DNA of 64,000 nt from Argyresthia goedartella. Taxonomy: Eukaryota > Arthropoda > Insecta > Lepidoptera > Argyresthiidae. Numbering within the stretch: the stretch's first letter is position 1; every line of letters starts with the position of its first letter. Positions 54,423-64,000 of the stretch are shown piece by piece. The translations under genes were made by a program, and so were the position numbers. A model generated the notes under the pieces. That model did no database searches. It was not told where the DNA came from and saw only the letters and a list, made by a program, of their open reading frames with translations. Where the stretch lies: NCBI GenBank assembly GCA_949825045.1, contig OX463827.1, positions 828,501 through 892,500 of the forward strand, written 5' to 3'.

Positions 54423-54828
54423 TAATTAATAATAAAACGAACTTACCTGTACTGGAGGTTCTATCATAATTATATAAGTGCTTTTTTCGAAGAGATTAGT
54501 ATTATAAGTTGTCAAGCACCGCGGTAGTGTTCGCCTTTCACACACTATATTTTTCGAATCCTTCATTTAAATTTTCTTTTTATCTTTATTTTTGAGTTAG
54601 TTGTGGATCACCTCACTCGCACGCTTTTTCCAACCTTCGTTTAGTTCAGAGGCACGTATTATTATCATTCCGATTATAATATATTTCACGATCTTACATT
54701 GGGGGGGGGTAAGCTTGTACCAAGCTAGGGTTCCTACCCTCCCGGGTTTGCTAATCTCTTCGGACAAAGCACTCATATAATTATGATAAAACTTCACATC
54801 CAGGAAAGTTCGTTTAATCATTAATTAT
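54423..54828. mobile_element. Foldback/MITE J with about 75-bp imperfect inverted ends
   Basis: Left arm 54423-54500 and the reverse complement of 54750-54828 share TAATTAAT, AAACGAACTT, TATCATAATTATAT, AGTGCTTT and CGAAGAGATTAG in order. The interior has a nine-G run and no open frame of interest. Its right end overlaps the left end of repeat G copy 2 by a few bases. Confidence 0.65.
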
Positions 54829-55179
54829 GGCAATAAATATAATGATCACCAAAATATTTTTTTCCTACCCAAAATAGATAAATGAACACCAAAAGTTGCA
54901 AAAAATAGCAGGGCAAAATCTTGCGGTAGTTTAGGTGAAGGGTAAAGGGGGTGAGCGAAGCGAAGCCCCCTTTATCCTTCGTGTTAGGTTGAACATGTAA
55001 GAACTACAAAAAATACTTAAAACATAAACTTAAGTACACAAAACATAAAAAGAAGTTTGGTGATCATTTATCCAAACACAATTTGGTGGACATTTAATCA
55101 TTCTGGCAGTCATTTCGAATTTATTGGTAGTAAAATAGGTGCGTTTTTGGTAATCGTTTAAACATAAGCCATTAATTAT
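54821..55179 (-). repeat. Dispersed repeat G, copy 2
   Basis: Inverted copy of 12470-12820 with the same hairpin (GGGGGTGAGCGAAGCGAAGC) and landmarks. A minus-strand open frame (55296-55030) inside is not conserved with copy 1. Confidence 0.7.
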
Positions 55180-55299
55180 ACATAGTGCTTTGTCCTCAAG
55201 CAATAATACTTGTAGACTTTTAAAGCTAACCATGAAATATATGATTATTGGATAGAAACAGATTAGGATATTGATAATAGCAACAATTGCTTTCAATTG
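55180..55299. other. Unassigned spacer
   Basis: Short AT-rich sequence, no feature. Confidence 0.3.
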
Positions 55300-55657
55300 T
55301 TCGATTTACTTAATAATATTCTAGCAAATGAATCATCATTAAATCCTTCCATCAACTCCTTTCAACTCCTCGGCATAACACTGCCGCTTACGAACACTCG
55401 TTTAGGTTAAGGCAATCCGACTGTGGAACGCACTTCTCTGCGCTATTAGGGATAGTGCCTCAATTTTCACTTTTAAGAAAAGATTGAAAATGCATTTCCT
55501 TTCTCTTCCGTAAAAGGTACCAACCATATCTATGTAGGTATATGTATGATTTATTATAGTTTATAAATGTTCATGCTATATATGGTATTTTATTGTAGTT
55601 GTAGCTATTGTAGTTGAAGTATTTATTTTTATTTTATATTTGTTATAGTTTATATAT
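55300..55657 (+). pseudogene. LINE D fragment (C-terminus, 3' UTR)
   Basis: Near 55405-55515 the plus strand reads AIRLWNALLCAIRDSASIFTFKK, matching LINE D (AIQLWNALPCTIRDSPSLNIFKS) from 47321-48127. A 3' UTR follows. It is cut at 55657 by BEL copy 2. Confidence 0.7.
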
Positions 55658-56148
55658 TGTTTAATATTTATGCTTCGGAACGCACCTCGGTTTTCGTTGC
55701 GCGGATTGACCGCGAGTGGTCGGAACATCACTAGCTAGCTGTCACTTTGCACGTGGTAAAATTTTCGGCGTCAAGCATCGGGGCTTTGGCTGAATGTTAT
55801 TTATAATAATCTCGTAATAATCGTCAAGAAATAAGTAGATTTCACGTCATCGTAGTGAGTGCTTCGTACTGTGAAAGGTTGAAGTGATTTGGTCACCTTT
55901 TCGTCGCGTGCTGATAGCGACCCTTGTAGTCGGCAGCATCACGACAGCACCAGCAGCGGGCTACGAGACGAGTAAGATTCGACTCCCAACACCCCCCACC
56001 CTTGTGTTTCTCATCCCGTACTCCTGCCTCGAATCTGAAATTTCGCATACCAGCCGACGGCGTCAAGGTCAGTACTACTTTGTGACATTCCATTGTAAAA
56101 CAACCCTTCACAGACTTCCACCCTTTCGGTTGAGGCGTGGATTCAACA
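55658..56148 (+). repeat. BEL copy 2, 5' LTR
   Basis: 491 bp from TGTTTAATATTTATG to ATTCAACA. Shorter than copy 1 LTRs because of small internal deletions. Followed by the conserved TTTTGGTAGCAGAGGCG segment in the primer-binding position. Confidence 0.8.
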
Positions 56149-56833
56149 TTTTGGTAGCAGAGGCGTGGTTTCCTAGTAGGAAATCGATTCACGGACGGTT
56201 GTAGGGTTGTTTTTTTTTGCCGCGTTGTAGTGGGAGAGGGTACCTCAGATTGGTCGGCAATCTTTGTTGTGAGTGAGTCTTTTGTGGTCGGTATACCACA
56301 ATTTAGGTTCATTTTCGGTTAGTGAACGTATAATTAACGATTTAGTTAACGATTATTATAAATTTGTAGTCGGAAACTACTGTGGTGTGCATAAGGATTA
56401 AAAAGTCAGACCGCGAAGTAACTATATTGTATTACTTGTAATAGAACGTCGGGTTCTATAGTATTGCAGTGTAATTTCGGTTTACAGAGCAGGGTCAGGC
56501 TATTTAAAGGGTATTAAGCTGATTTTGCTATATTGTTTAGGTTTATAGTCTCGGAGCCCACCACTCTTTTTTTATATAATAAATTTTTGTGTGTTATTTT
56601 TTATTGTGCTTTATGGTGGCATTCTCTAATTGATTTAGAGTGTATAGTTATAAGGTGTTATCCACAGGGCGACCATATTAAATATTTTTAGGACTTAATT
56701 TTGTTTGTAGTCGCTTCAGTTTTGACCACTTAGTTTTAATTTCTGTGCCCAGCGCTGACGGGCAAGTGCTGGTCTCTGGTTATACTTAGTTCGGTAGTGA
56801 AGTATAGGACCAGAATCCATTCAATCGGTCAAC

Positions 56834-58210
56834 ATGGCACCTTCACCCTTGACGGTACTGCGGAATGGTGTCCGGGAGGAAATGAGATGGCTCGCCCATA
56901 CTCATCAGTATGTGGAGCGACCGGACATGGATGATGTCCTGCTCAAGCGTGTGGAGGACGCAATGACATGCGTCGGGAAGGTGTGTCGGCTGGCTGCGGA
57001 GGCTGAAGCTCTCGGGCTTACTGATGAAGCTTCGGTGGCTACAGTGAAACAGCTCTGCGCGGATGCTGACCAAGCGATGGAATGCTTGGGTGACATCGAG
57101 CGTCGCGCGGAGAAAATTAAGCGGTCGCGAAGGAATGACCGTGGGGAGGGTAACGGAGACCCACCCCCGAAGAGTGTTGTTAGACGGCTGCCACACCTGG
57201 AGATTCCGGCCTTCAGTGGGGCAATTGATAAGTGGCCAGCCTTCATCAATTTATTTGATAGTTTGGTCGGGACGACCTTGACAACGCCTACAAGTTGGCC
57301 CAACTATTGATGGCTCTGCGGGGTGAACCGAAGGAGTTGGTCGGTCACAACGGTCACGGCGGGCAATTTTGAGATAGCAAGGTCCATATGGTTTGACCGC
57401 TACCAACACAAACGGCGGTTGGTTGATGCGCAGCTGGGGAAGCTGTTTAGCATCCCCAGAGTAACACGGGATGTTGACATCCGAGTACAGGTGCTCAACC
57501 ATGTGCTGGTGGCCACTAAGGCCCTTCAGAACCTTGGTCTTCCGGTAGCACAATGATCATACATTATTTTATATATGGTTTTGTCACGGTTGCCTGCAGC
57601 TGTTCAAAGTCGGTTTGAACAGCTGCATGGGGGCAGTAGCACGGAACTGCCCACACTTGTCCAATTGACAGATTTTTTGGAGGGTGAATGTAGGCGATGT
57701 GACACACTGGACACGGAGGCCAGTGTGCAGCGCCAACCCGCGCGGATGCGGGAGGGGCCGCGCCCCCCGCCGCCACGGGGGGGTGGGAGGTCGAAACAAT
57801 TTGGCGTTTTGAATGCTGCTCCGTCGGGTGACGGCTGTGTGCACTGCGACAGTGCCGGTCATGACGTGACCAGTTGCGCCAAATTTAAGGCGCTCGGGGT
57901 AGCTGCCCGCAGGAAGATAGTCTTCTGTCACCGATTGTGCTTCGGTTGTTTAGGGCCGCACACGCTGAGCGAGTGCTCGCGCGCGTTCCCGTGTGAGCGC
58001 TATGGTGGCAAGCACCACATAGCGTTGTGCCTGAATCGGTCAGGCCCTTCGGATGGTCACCAGGGCCGGACTCAGGTTGGTCGGCCACCGGGCCCAACCT
58101 GGGCTGAACCCAGCCCCCCTCCGGGCAACGGGAGTCACCAACGGGGTGACTGGGGTACCCACGGACGGGACCCCCCCCCCCCGAGGGGAAGGGGGCAGCG
58201 CGGGGGGTAA
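56834..58210 (+). pseudogene. BEL copy 2 gag, frameshifted
   Basis: ATG at 56834 (MAPSPLTVLRNGVREEM). The first frame runs to 57310, with the gag domain segment IPAFSGAIDKWPAFINLF. An indel near 57265 shifts to 57323-57556 and a second shift to 57575-58210. Zinc knuckles CVHCDSAGHDVTSC and CFGCLGPHTLSEC lie at about 57835-57995. The last frame ends in a C-run (58171-58181). Not functional. Confidence 0.85.
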
Positions 58211-58228
58211 CATGCGGGATAGCCAAGA

Positions 58229-58515
58229 TTACTTAAATGACAGGACTGTATGGGGTTAATCTGGCTCAACACAGACCTTGCTGTTAATAATTTTGTAATT
58301 ATTTATTCCTGCTTATTAATCATAACAATTAAATTTTTCATATTTGTATTAGTTAAGCACAACCTATTTTTAAAAGAGATCTAAAAATAAATCTGTGGGA
58401 GTTTCTACGCCCTTCTTCTCCCACAGTGGTCCAATGTAGAGAAGAGGCAAAAAATGACGTTTGCTAAGTATATGTAAATATCTACAGTAATAAAGTACTT
58501 TGACTATTGACTATA
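58229..58515 (+). mobile_element. Repeat R copy 2 inserted in BEL copy 2
   Basis: The first 115 bp match 30783-30897, the remainder ends in TTTGACTATTGACTAT. It lies between gag and pol of the BEL element and was not found in copy 1, which lacks this region. The simple-repeat tail suggests a LINE or SINE 3' end. Target duplication not identified. Confidence 0.5.
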
Positions 58516-60531
58516 GCCGGGGTTCGGTCGCCGCTGTCCACGGTCAGCGAGGGCTTCGGGCCGCTGGCTCACCGTTTGTTACGGGCGGGAGTCAGACAGT
58601 CACCTTTGAGTAGCGTGAAGGCAGGGAGTCCACCACCTTCTGCGCCACCCTTCCCGTCGCTCTGGGAGGAGAACAGTCGGATGTCGCCCCCATTCCTAGA
58701 GCGCCCCAGGTTGGATCCGCTCTCCCCCATTCATCCACGGTGCGCACCGGGCACACCGTACACCGTCCGGTATGGTCGGATACCGGGACAGCGAGGGGCC
58801 TATTATACGGGTTGGGACCCCTTGATGCACATACGGTCTGATATGCCGGTTGCATATCAGCAGCCGAGTTACTCCGAGGCCGACGGGGGTCTCAGCGGGT
58901 TCGGATCCCGCGGAGGTTCCCGCTAGGGACACGCCGCCCACTTATAGGGTGCCGCCACTACACAGACGGTCATGCTTCCCACCGCCTCTGTGATAGCGTG
59001 GAGTTCAGACGGCAAATCATGTGTGGCACGAGCACTATTGGACTCGGGGGCCCAGGGGTGCTTAGTCTCGTGCAACCTTGTAAGACGGTTGGGCATTTCG
59101 GTAAGGGAGTATCCACATTTCATTTGTGGAATTGGGAACACGGAAGTCGGTTCCGTTAAGGGAGTATGTCGGATTACTCTCTCGTCACGGGTGGATTCAT
59201 CGGTGAATCTGACGGTCACGGCATTAGTCATGCCTAATGTGATGGGCTCACACCCTCACGTACGGTTGTCGCCCTCGGTGCGACAGTTGGTCGCTGGGTT
59301 GTCACTGGCTGACCCGGAGTTTGATATTCCGGGCCCAGTAGACATTTTATTGGGTGTTGATGCCTTGGGATACCTGTTAGTGCCAGGTGTCCACGTGTTG
59401 CAGGCGACTGGTCTGGTTTCGGTCAACACCAGACTGGGCCATGCGGTAATGGGTCCGGTCATGCCGGCTGCCCCACGCCTAGCGACTAGTAGTCCCTTAT
59501 TCGGTTCTGTACTCTCGGAGGTGATACAGAAGTTTTGGGAGGTGGAGGAACCACCTACGGTCCGCCGGTTGGACCCGGTTGAAGAAGAGTGTGAACAGTT
59601 TTATCGGAACAATACTGGTCGCCTTCGGTCAGGTCGATTTCTCACACGTCTTGCATTTCGGAGTGATCGCCCGCCGCTAGGCAGTTCACACCATGCAGCC
59701 GAGACGCGGCTTCTGTCGATGGAACGACGCATGAAGCGTGACGGGATTTTCCGGCAGAAGTACGTCGACTTCATGCGGGAATACGAGTCGCTCGGCCACA
59801 TGTCGGTTTCGGGTATCGACTGGAAGCGTGAAGAACACTGCTTTATGCCTCATCACGCGGTCTTGAGGACCCCGGAGGGCAAAATACGGGTAGTGTTCGA
59901 TGGATCGGCATCAACATCTAACGGCATGAACCTGAACCAGTGTTTGCATTCAGGGCCGAAGTTGAACCATGACATCGCGGATGTTATCACACGATTCCGT
60001 CGACACAATGTTGTGTTTGTAGCTGACATCCGGATGATGTTTAGGCAGACGGTCATTCACCCTGACGATAAACGGTATCAGCTGATACTGTGGCAAGAGA
60101 GCCCAGATCAGCCCATCAAGGTGTACGAGCTGAACACCAACACGTACGTGCTACGGTCTAGCCCTTATTTGGCGATTTGCACTCTGCGGGAGTTAGCGGA
60201 TCGAGAACGGTTAAATTTCCCTAGAGGAGCTTCGATCCTGGAGCAGGATCTCTACGTGGACGATATCTGTACCGGTGCAGATTCCGTAGAGGAGGCGCTC
60301 GCTCGACGGGACGAGCCAGTTGAGCTCTTATGGGGTGGAGGTAACGAGCTCCGGAAATGGATGTCGAACTCTCCAGAGTCACTGTCTGGTCTTCCGGATG
60401 ACTACCAGCAGGATCCCCACATTTTCGAAAATCTGGAAAATCCGAATATGTTGTCGGTATTAGGCGTCCAGTACCAGCCGGTGTCAGACATGTTTTCGTA
60501 TCGGGTCGAGTTGGACTCCCCGAAGGTCTGA
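58516..60531 (+). pseudogene. BEL copy 2 protease and RT
   Basis: A linker frame 58507-58926 continues from gag. The main frame 58972-60531 has 519 codons: aspartic protease DSGAQ at residues 24-28, then RT with VRVVFDGSAS and VVFVADIRMMFRQ (palm) and YVDDICTGAD with the catalytic pair at 60253-60264. It ends at a TGA (60529-60531) where copy 1 has TGG, a nonsense change. The sequence carries on in the same family after it. Confidence 0.9.
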
Positions 60532-60897
60532 ACGAAACGGAACGTCCTTTCAACGGTGGCTAGGACATTTGATCCAAACGGGTGGATCACCCCGGTAACA
60601 TATCAGCTCAAGTGTTTTATGCAGCAATTGTGGTCTGCTGAGCTGAAATGGGATGACCCGATCGGCGGATCATTGAGCTCAGAGTGGGAATCGTTCTTTT
60701 GGACCCTCCCTGGCATCAATCGGATTTCACTGCCACGGAGGTTGGTCCCCACCAAACGATACACCGCCACCCTGCATGGGTTTTGCGATGCGTTGTATCT
60801 GCGTACGGTCGACTCCTCGGGGGAGGTTGATGAGCGGTTGGTCATGGCCAAGAGCAAGGTTGCGCCGTTGCGCACTTGCCTGACCATTCCCAAATTA
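60532..60897 (+). pseudogene. BEL copy 2 RT end / RNase H start
   Basis: Continues the pol homology after the stop, including TFDPNGWITPVTYQLKCF and RISLPRRLVPTKRYTATL. A four-residue deletion follows GFCDA. Interrupted at 60897 by a SINE. Confidence 0.85.
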
Positions 60898-61164
60898 ATA
60901 ATACTATAATAATAATAATAATAATACCTTGGACACCATTTACACACATTGATCTAGCCCCAAACTAGGATTCCCTGTATCTTGGGTCCTAGACAACGAT
61001 ACACATACTTATATAGAGAAATATTATACTTAGATAGATAAACAACCATGACTAGGGTACAAACATCCGTTTTCGTCGAACAAACATTTGCCCCCACCGG
61101 GACTCGAACCCGGGACCCTTGGTTTCGTAGGCAGCGTCACTGCCGACTCGGCCATTCGGGTCGT
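60898..61164 (-). mobile_element. tRNA-derived SINE, family 1, copy 2
   Basis: Minus-strand SINE with box B GGGTTCGAGTCCC and a (TAT)n tail (60898-60926 on plus). The seven bases CAAATTA flank it (60891-60897 and 61165-61171), an exact target duplication. The undisturbed sequence in copy 1 is CCCAAATTAGAGC, so the insertion site can be read directly. Confidence 0.9.
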
Positions 61165-63034
61165 CAAATTAGAGCTTTCAGGAGCGGCTCTCCTGACTCG
61201 TCTGCTCAACCACACGATGACGGTTCTTCGTGGGTCAATAACGTTAGAAGATATGGTCTACGCTTGGACGGACAGCCAGATCGTGTTATGCTGGCTGAAG
61301 GCTTCAGTTCACAAGCTGGAGATTTTTGTGGCGAATCGGGTTTCGCAGATTTTGAATTCGGAGGTTCCCTTAATCTGGAAACATGTTCCAGGGGAAATGA
61401 ACCCAGCAGACTGTGCGTCTCGTGGGTGTCACGCTCCGGAGTTAGTTGGACACCCCTTGTGGTGGGGTCCAAAATGGTTGACTCGAGCCGAATCGGATTG
61501 GCCAATTGGCCTTGACAGTCGGTGTCTGTACGACGCAACCAGAGCCGGAAGAGGAGTTCAGCCTGCTGGAACGGTACAGCTCGCTCGACAAGCTGGTCAA
61601 TGTGACCGCTTGGATCTTCCGATTTGCGCGGAATTGTCGCAATTCTGAGGCGCAACGAGAGCGGACACAGGTCCTGACACCACGGGAACGGAACCATGCG
61701 TTGTTCGCATTGTTACGGAACGTGCAGACGGTGCACTTTAAGTCCGAACTGGACATTCTGAGACGCGGACGCGTCCAACTGAAGGGAGCTGTGGCTCGGC
61801 TCAACCCGTTTATTGACCCTCAAGGATTGCTGAGGGTATGAGGTCGGCTGCGGAATGCCAACCTGCCTTATGCGGCTCGCCACCCGTTGTTACTCCCTAG
61901 GAAAGGGAAGTTGTTCGAACTGTTGATACAGGATCGACACATTCGGAATGGGCATGTCGGATGCCACGCCTTGATGGCGTTTCTCCAGCGCGAGTTCTGA
62001 ATTCTATCGGGAAGACGCTTAGTGCGTAGCGTCGTATTTCGGTGCCTGCCTTGTTATCGGGCCAAGGCGGCTACGATGCAGCCCCAGATGGGCGATTTGC
62101 CCTCGGATAGGGTTAACGAAATCCGGCCCTTTGCGGGTGTCGGAACGGATTTCGCGGGACCATTCATGGTCAAGTCTTCACAGCTACGGAACGCCAGATT
62201 AGTAAAGGCATACCTGTGCGTCTTCGTGTGCTTGGCCACGAAGGCAGTCCACTTGTAGGTGGTCAGTGACCTCACTACGGAGGCATTTATCGCATGCCTG
62301 GATCGATTCGTCTCACGAAGGGGCCTCCCGTCATTAATCCATTCGGACAACGGCACAAATTTTGTCGGAGCCAGGCGATATCTGCAGGAGGTCACTCAAT
62401 TCGGCATCGGCAAGGATGCCATAGGTACGGCTTGCTCCCGACGAGGGATTGAATGGGTTTTCAGTCCGCCGGGATGTCCTCATTGGGGAGGAATTTTTGA
62501 GGCTGCGGTTAAATCGGCTAAGTCGCACCTGACGAGGATCATCGGTGAGACCTCTCTAAGCTTTGAAGAGCTTGCGACGCTGTTCTGTAAAATTGAAATG
62601 ACACTGAACTCGCGTCCGTTGTGCCCGCTCAGTTCGGATCCAAATGATTTGGAAGCGTTGACGCCGGGTCACTTCCTGATAGGTCAGCCCCTTAACGCCC
62701 TGCCAGAATACCCATTCGGTGATGTAAGTTAAGTCGGTTAACTAGGTGGCAGATGTTGCAGCAGATGGCTCAAGATTTTTGGAAACGGTGGTCCCTTGAG
62801 TACTTGCACATCTTGCATCAGCGCCTTAAGTGGACTGACCGGACGAGCCCCCCTCAAGTCGGTGATTTGGTGCTGATTAAGGATGCGAACCTGCCATCAT
62901 TGAGATGGAGACGAGGACGGATCGTCAAATTATACACGGGTCGGGATGGCACGCCTCGATCAGCAGAAGTCAAGGTGGGGGAATCGGTCCTCAAGAGAGC
63001 GGTCGCAACACTTTCTCGCCTTCCTATTGATTAG
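61165..63034 (+). pseudogene. BEL copy 2 RNase H and integrase
   Basis: RNase H motifs DSQIVLCWLKASVHKLEIF and PADCASRG, then integrase zinc region and core (GVGTDFAGPF near 62140, [10 protein letters not shown] near 62335, [12 protein letters not shown] near 62490). Stops or shifts occur at about 61620 (frame change), 61840, 62000, 62258 and 62730. The C-terminal frame runs to 63034. Non-functional. Confidence 0.85.
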
Positions 63035-63065
63035 GGACAGGTTCGGGCCTGTCCGGGCGGGTGAC

Positions 63066-63160
63066 TGTTTAATATTTATGCTTCGGAACGCACCTCGGTT
63101 TTCGTTGCGCGGATTGACCGCGAGTGATCGGAACATCACTAGGTCGCTGACACTTTGCAC
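63066..63160 (+). repeat. BEL copy 2, truncated 3' LTR
   Basis: Matches the first 95 bp or so of the LTR (TGTTTAATATTTATG... to TTTGCAC). The LTR of the same element continues GTGGTAAAAT at 55750, which is absent here. Confidence 0.85.
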
Positions 63161-64000
63161 TGTAATGGTACATGAGAGTCGGTACATTTGATACTTCATT
63201 CTGCGTGATAGAGGACTAGCCCAACGCCGCGCTGTTTTGAATACGAGAATCGGTTCAGATAACGTTTGGGGGTTTTGCGTAGTTTAGTGGCAAGTTAGCA
63301 AAAAACCAGAGCCGACGCGTGGGATGGTTCCTGGAAGTTTACAGGTCAGGTTTTTTTTGTCGCATTCCTGCGAGATGTGTAGGAATCAGAGCCGGTTTGG
63401 CTGCGCGTTGAATAAAATTATGAATAACTAAATAATGAAAGGTTATTATGGAACGATACGGAGAAAGCTATTATGTTGATTGCAAATACACAATTGCGAT
63501 TGAGGTATGATATGGAGCATCTGACACCGCTAGTTTGGATAGCATTCTAGTGGTCTTTGCTACGCGCGTCTAGCGGTCGGGTATGCTTAATTAATCGCAA
63601 TAAGCTTTTATTGGTCAGCGATCAACAGATTCTGTGTATCGGCAGTACCAAATGATTTGAGTGATAACCTACGGTTGATCATAGTGAATATGCGTACACA
63701 CAATTTGTAGAACGGCGGATCTGCATGGCATGGTTGAAATTAGACCCTGTGTAGTTAGTGATAAGAAGCTTCGCTTGGGCAGAGCGTGTTCGCAAAGGAC
63801 GCATATAAATACGAGAGCGTGGGAGGGGAGAGCATTCAGTCTCAGCGTCTAGCTACTGTGACAGTCGTCTTTCACGAGTTCTAAACAGTTTTTGTCTGCC
63901 GTGTTACGCGTCAGAACTATACGAATTTGTGATTGCGAAGTTTCAGTGGGTTTTTGTGAGTGTCTGAAGCGCCGAGATATACCTCGGTTCCTACCTTTAT
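63161..64000 (+). mobile_element. Start of an unidentified, probably LTR-bearing element
   Basis: Begins TGTAATGGTACATGAGAG exactly where the BEL 3' LTR breaks off, as if inserted into it. It contains a TATA-like ATATAAATAC (63803-63812) with a pyrimidine-rich initiator-like TTCAGTC about 30 bases downstream, and AT-poor body sequence, compatible with a U3/R promoter. There is no gag or pol in the window and the right end is outside it. A deletion joining unrelated DNA is the alternative. Confidence 0.45.
63803..63841 (+). promoter_or_regulatory. Possible TATA plus initiator promoter
   Basis: ATATAAATAC at 63803-63812 and TTCAGTC at 63835-63841. Arthropod core promoters often pair a TATA box with a TCAGT initiator about 25-30 bases downstream. 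Evidence is spacing and motif only. Confidence 0.45.

Larger units (their letters stand above)
55658..63160 (+). mobile_element. BEL/Pao retrotransposon, copy 2 (plus)
   Basis: 5' LTR (55658-56148), gag, protease, RT, RNase H, integrase, and a truncated 3' LTR (63066-63160). It is close to copy 1 in sequence but in the opposite orientation, carries a SINE and repeat R, and has a 3' LTR cut off after TTTGCAC where another sequence begins. Multiple stops and frameshifts disable it. Confidence 0.9.

Overview
This window is animal nuclear DNA, most likely from a moth or butterfly. It is AT-rich and intron-like, with no operons or bacterial ribosome-binding sites. It is packed with non-LTR retrotransposons of CR1/Jockey and RTE type, Ty3/Gypsy and BEL/Pao LTR retrotransposons, a maT (DD37D) mariner element, tRNA-derived SINEs, small inverted-repeat elements and a TTAGG (insect telomere-type) tract. 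One dispersed repeat (34.2-34.75 kb) resembles a repeat I associate with lepidopteran genomes. The assignment to Lepidoptera is inference from this repertoire. I found no convincing host protein-coding gene, tRNA, rRNA or CRISPR array.

Layout. 0-0.6 kb: LINE endonuclease fragment (minus). 2.3-4.2 kb: tRNA-like repeats, a perfect palindrome and a possible solo LTR. 4.5-7.2 kb: a LINE split by a second, 5'-truncated LINE. 8.5-10.3 kb: minus-strand LINE with a 363-bp insertion flanked by a 17-bp duplication. 10.9-11.6 kb: Jockey-like LINE 3' end. 12.2-13.6 kb: small inverted-repeat elements, one carrying a SINE. 15.1-19.8 kb: a nest at least two and probably three layers deep. 20.0-21.2 kb: mariner. 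22.0-26.5 kb: a nearly full-length but decayed two-ORF LINE. 26.8-28.4 kb: foldback elements, one carrying TTAGG repeats. 29-35.2 kb: LINE and SINE debris. 36.0-43.7 kb: an intact-looking Ty3/Gypsy element (minus) with near-identical LTRs, gag and pol. 43.7-48.3 kb: BEL/Pao-like, RTE and LINE remnants (minus). 48.3-54.4 kb and 55.7-63.2 kb: two copies of one BEL/Pao element in head-to-head inverted orientation, both disabled. 63.16 kb to the end: the start of another, probably LTR-bearing, element inserted in the 3' LTR of the second BEL copy.

The sequences work together only as layers of insertion. Several layers can be ordered because reading frames or target duplications rejoin across the inserted element. 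The Gypsy element is the only one whose coding capacity looks complete: gag and pol overlap in the -1 frame, and a canonical A AAA AAC slip site sits directly before the gag stop. I did not find an unknown biochemical system. The most unusual structures are the telomere-repeat foldback, the inverted BEL pair, the Gypsy slip site with its LTR internal repeats, and two SINE families that share a 3' domain.
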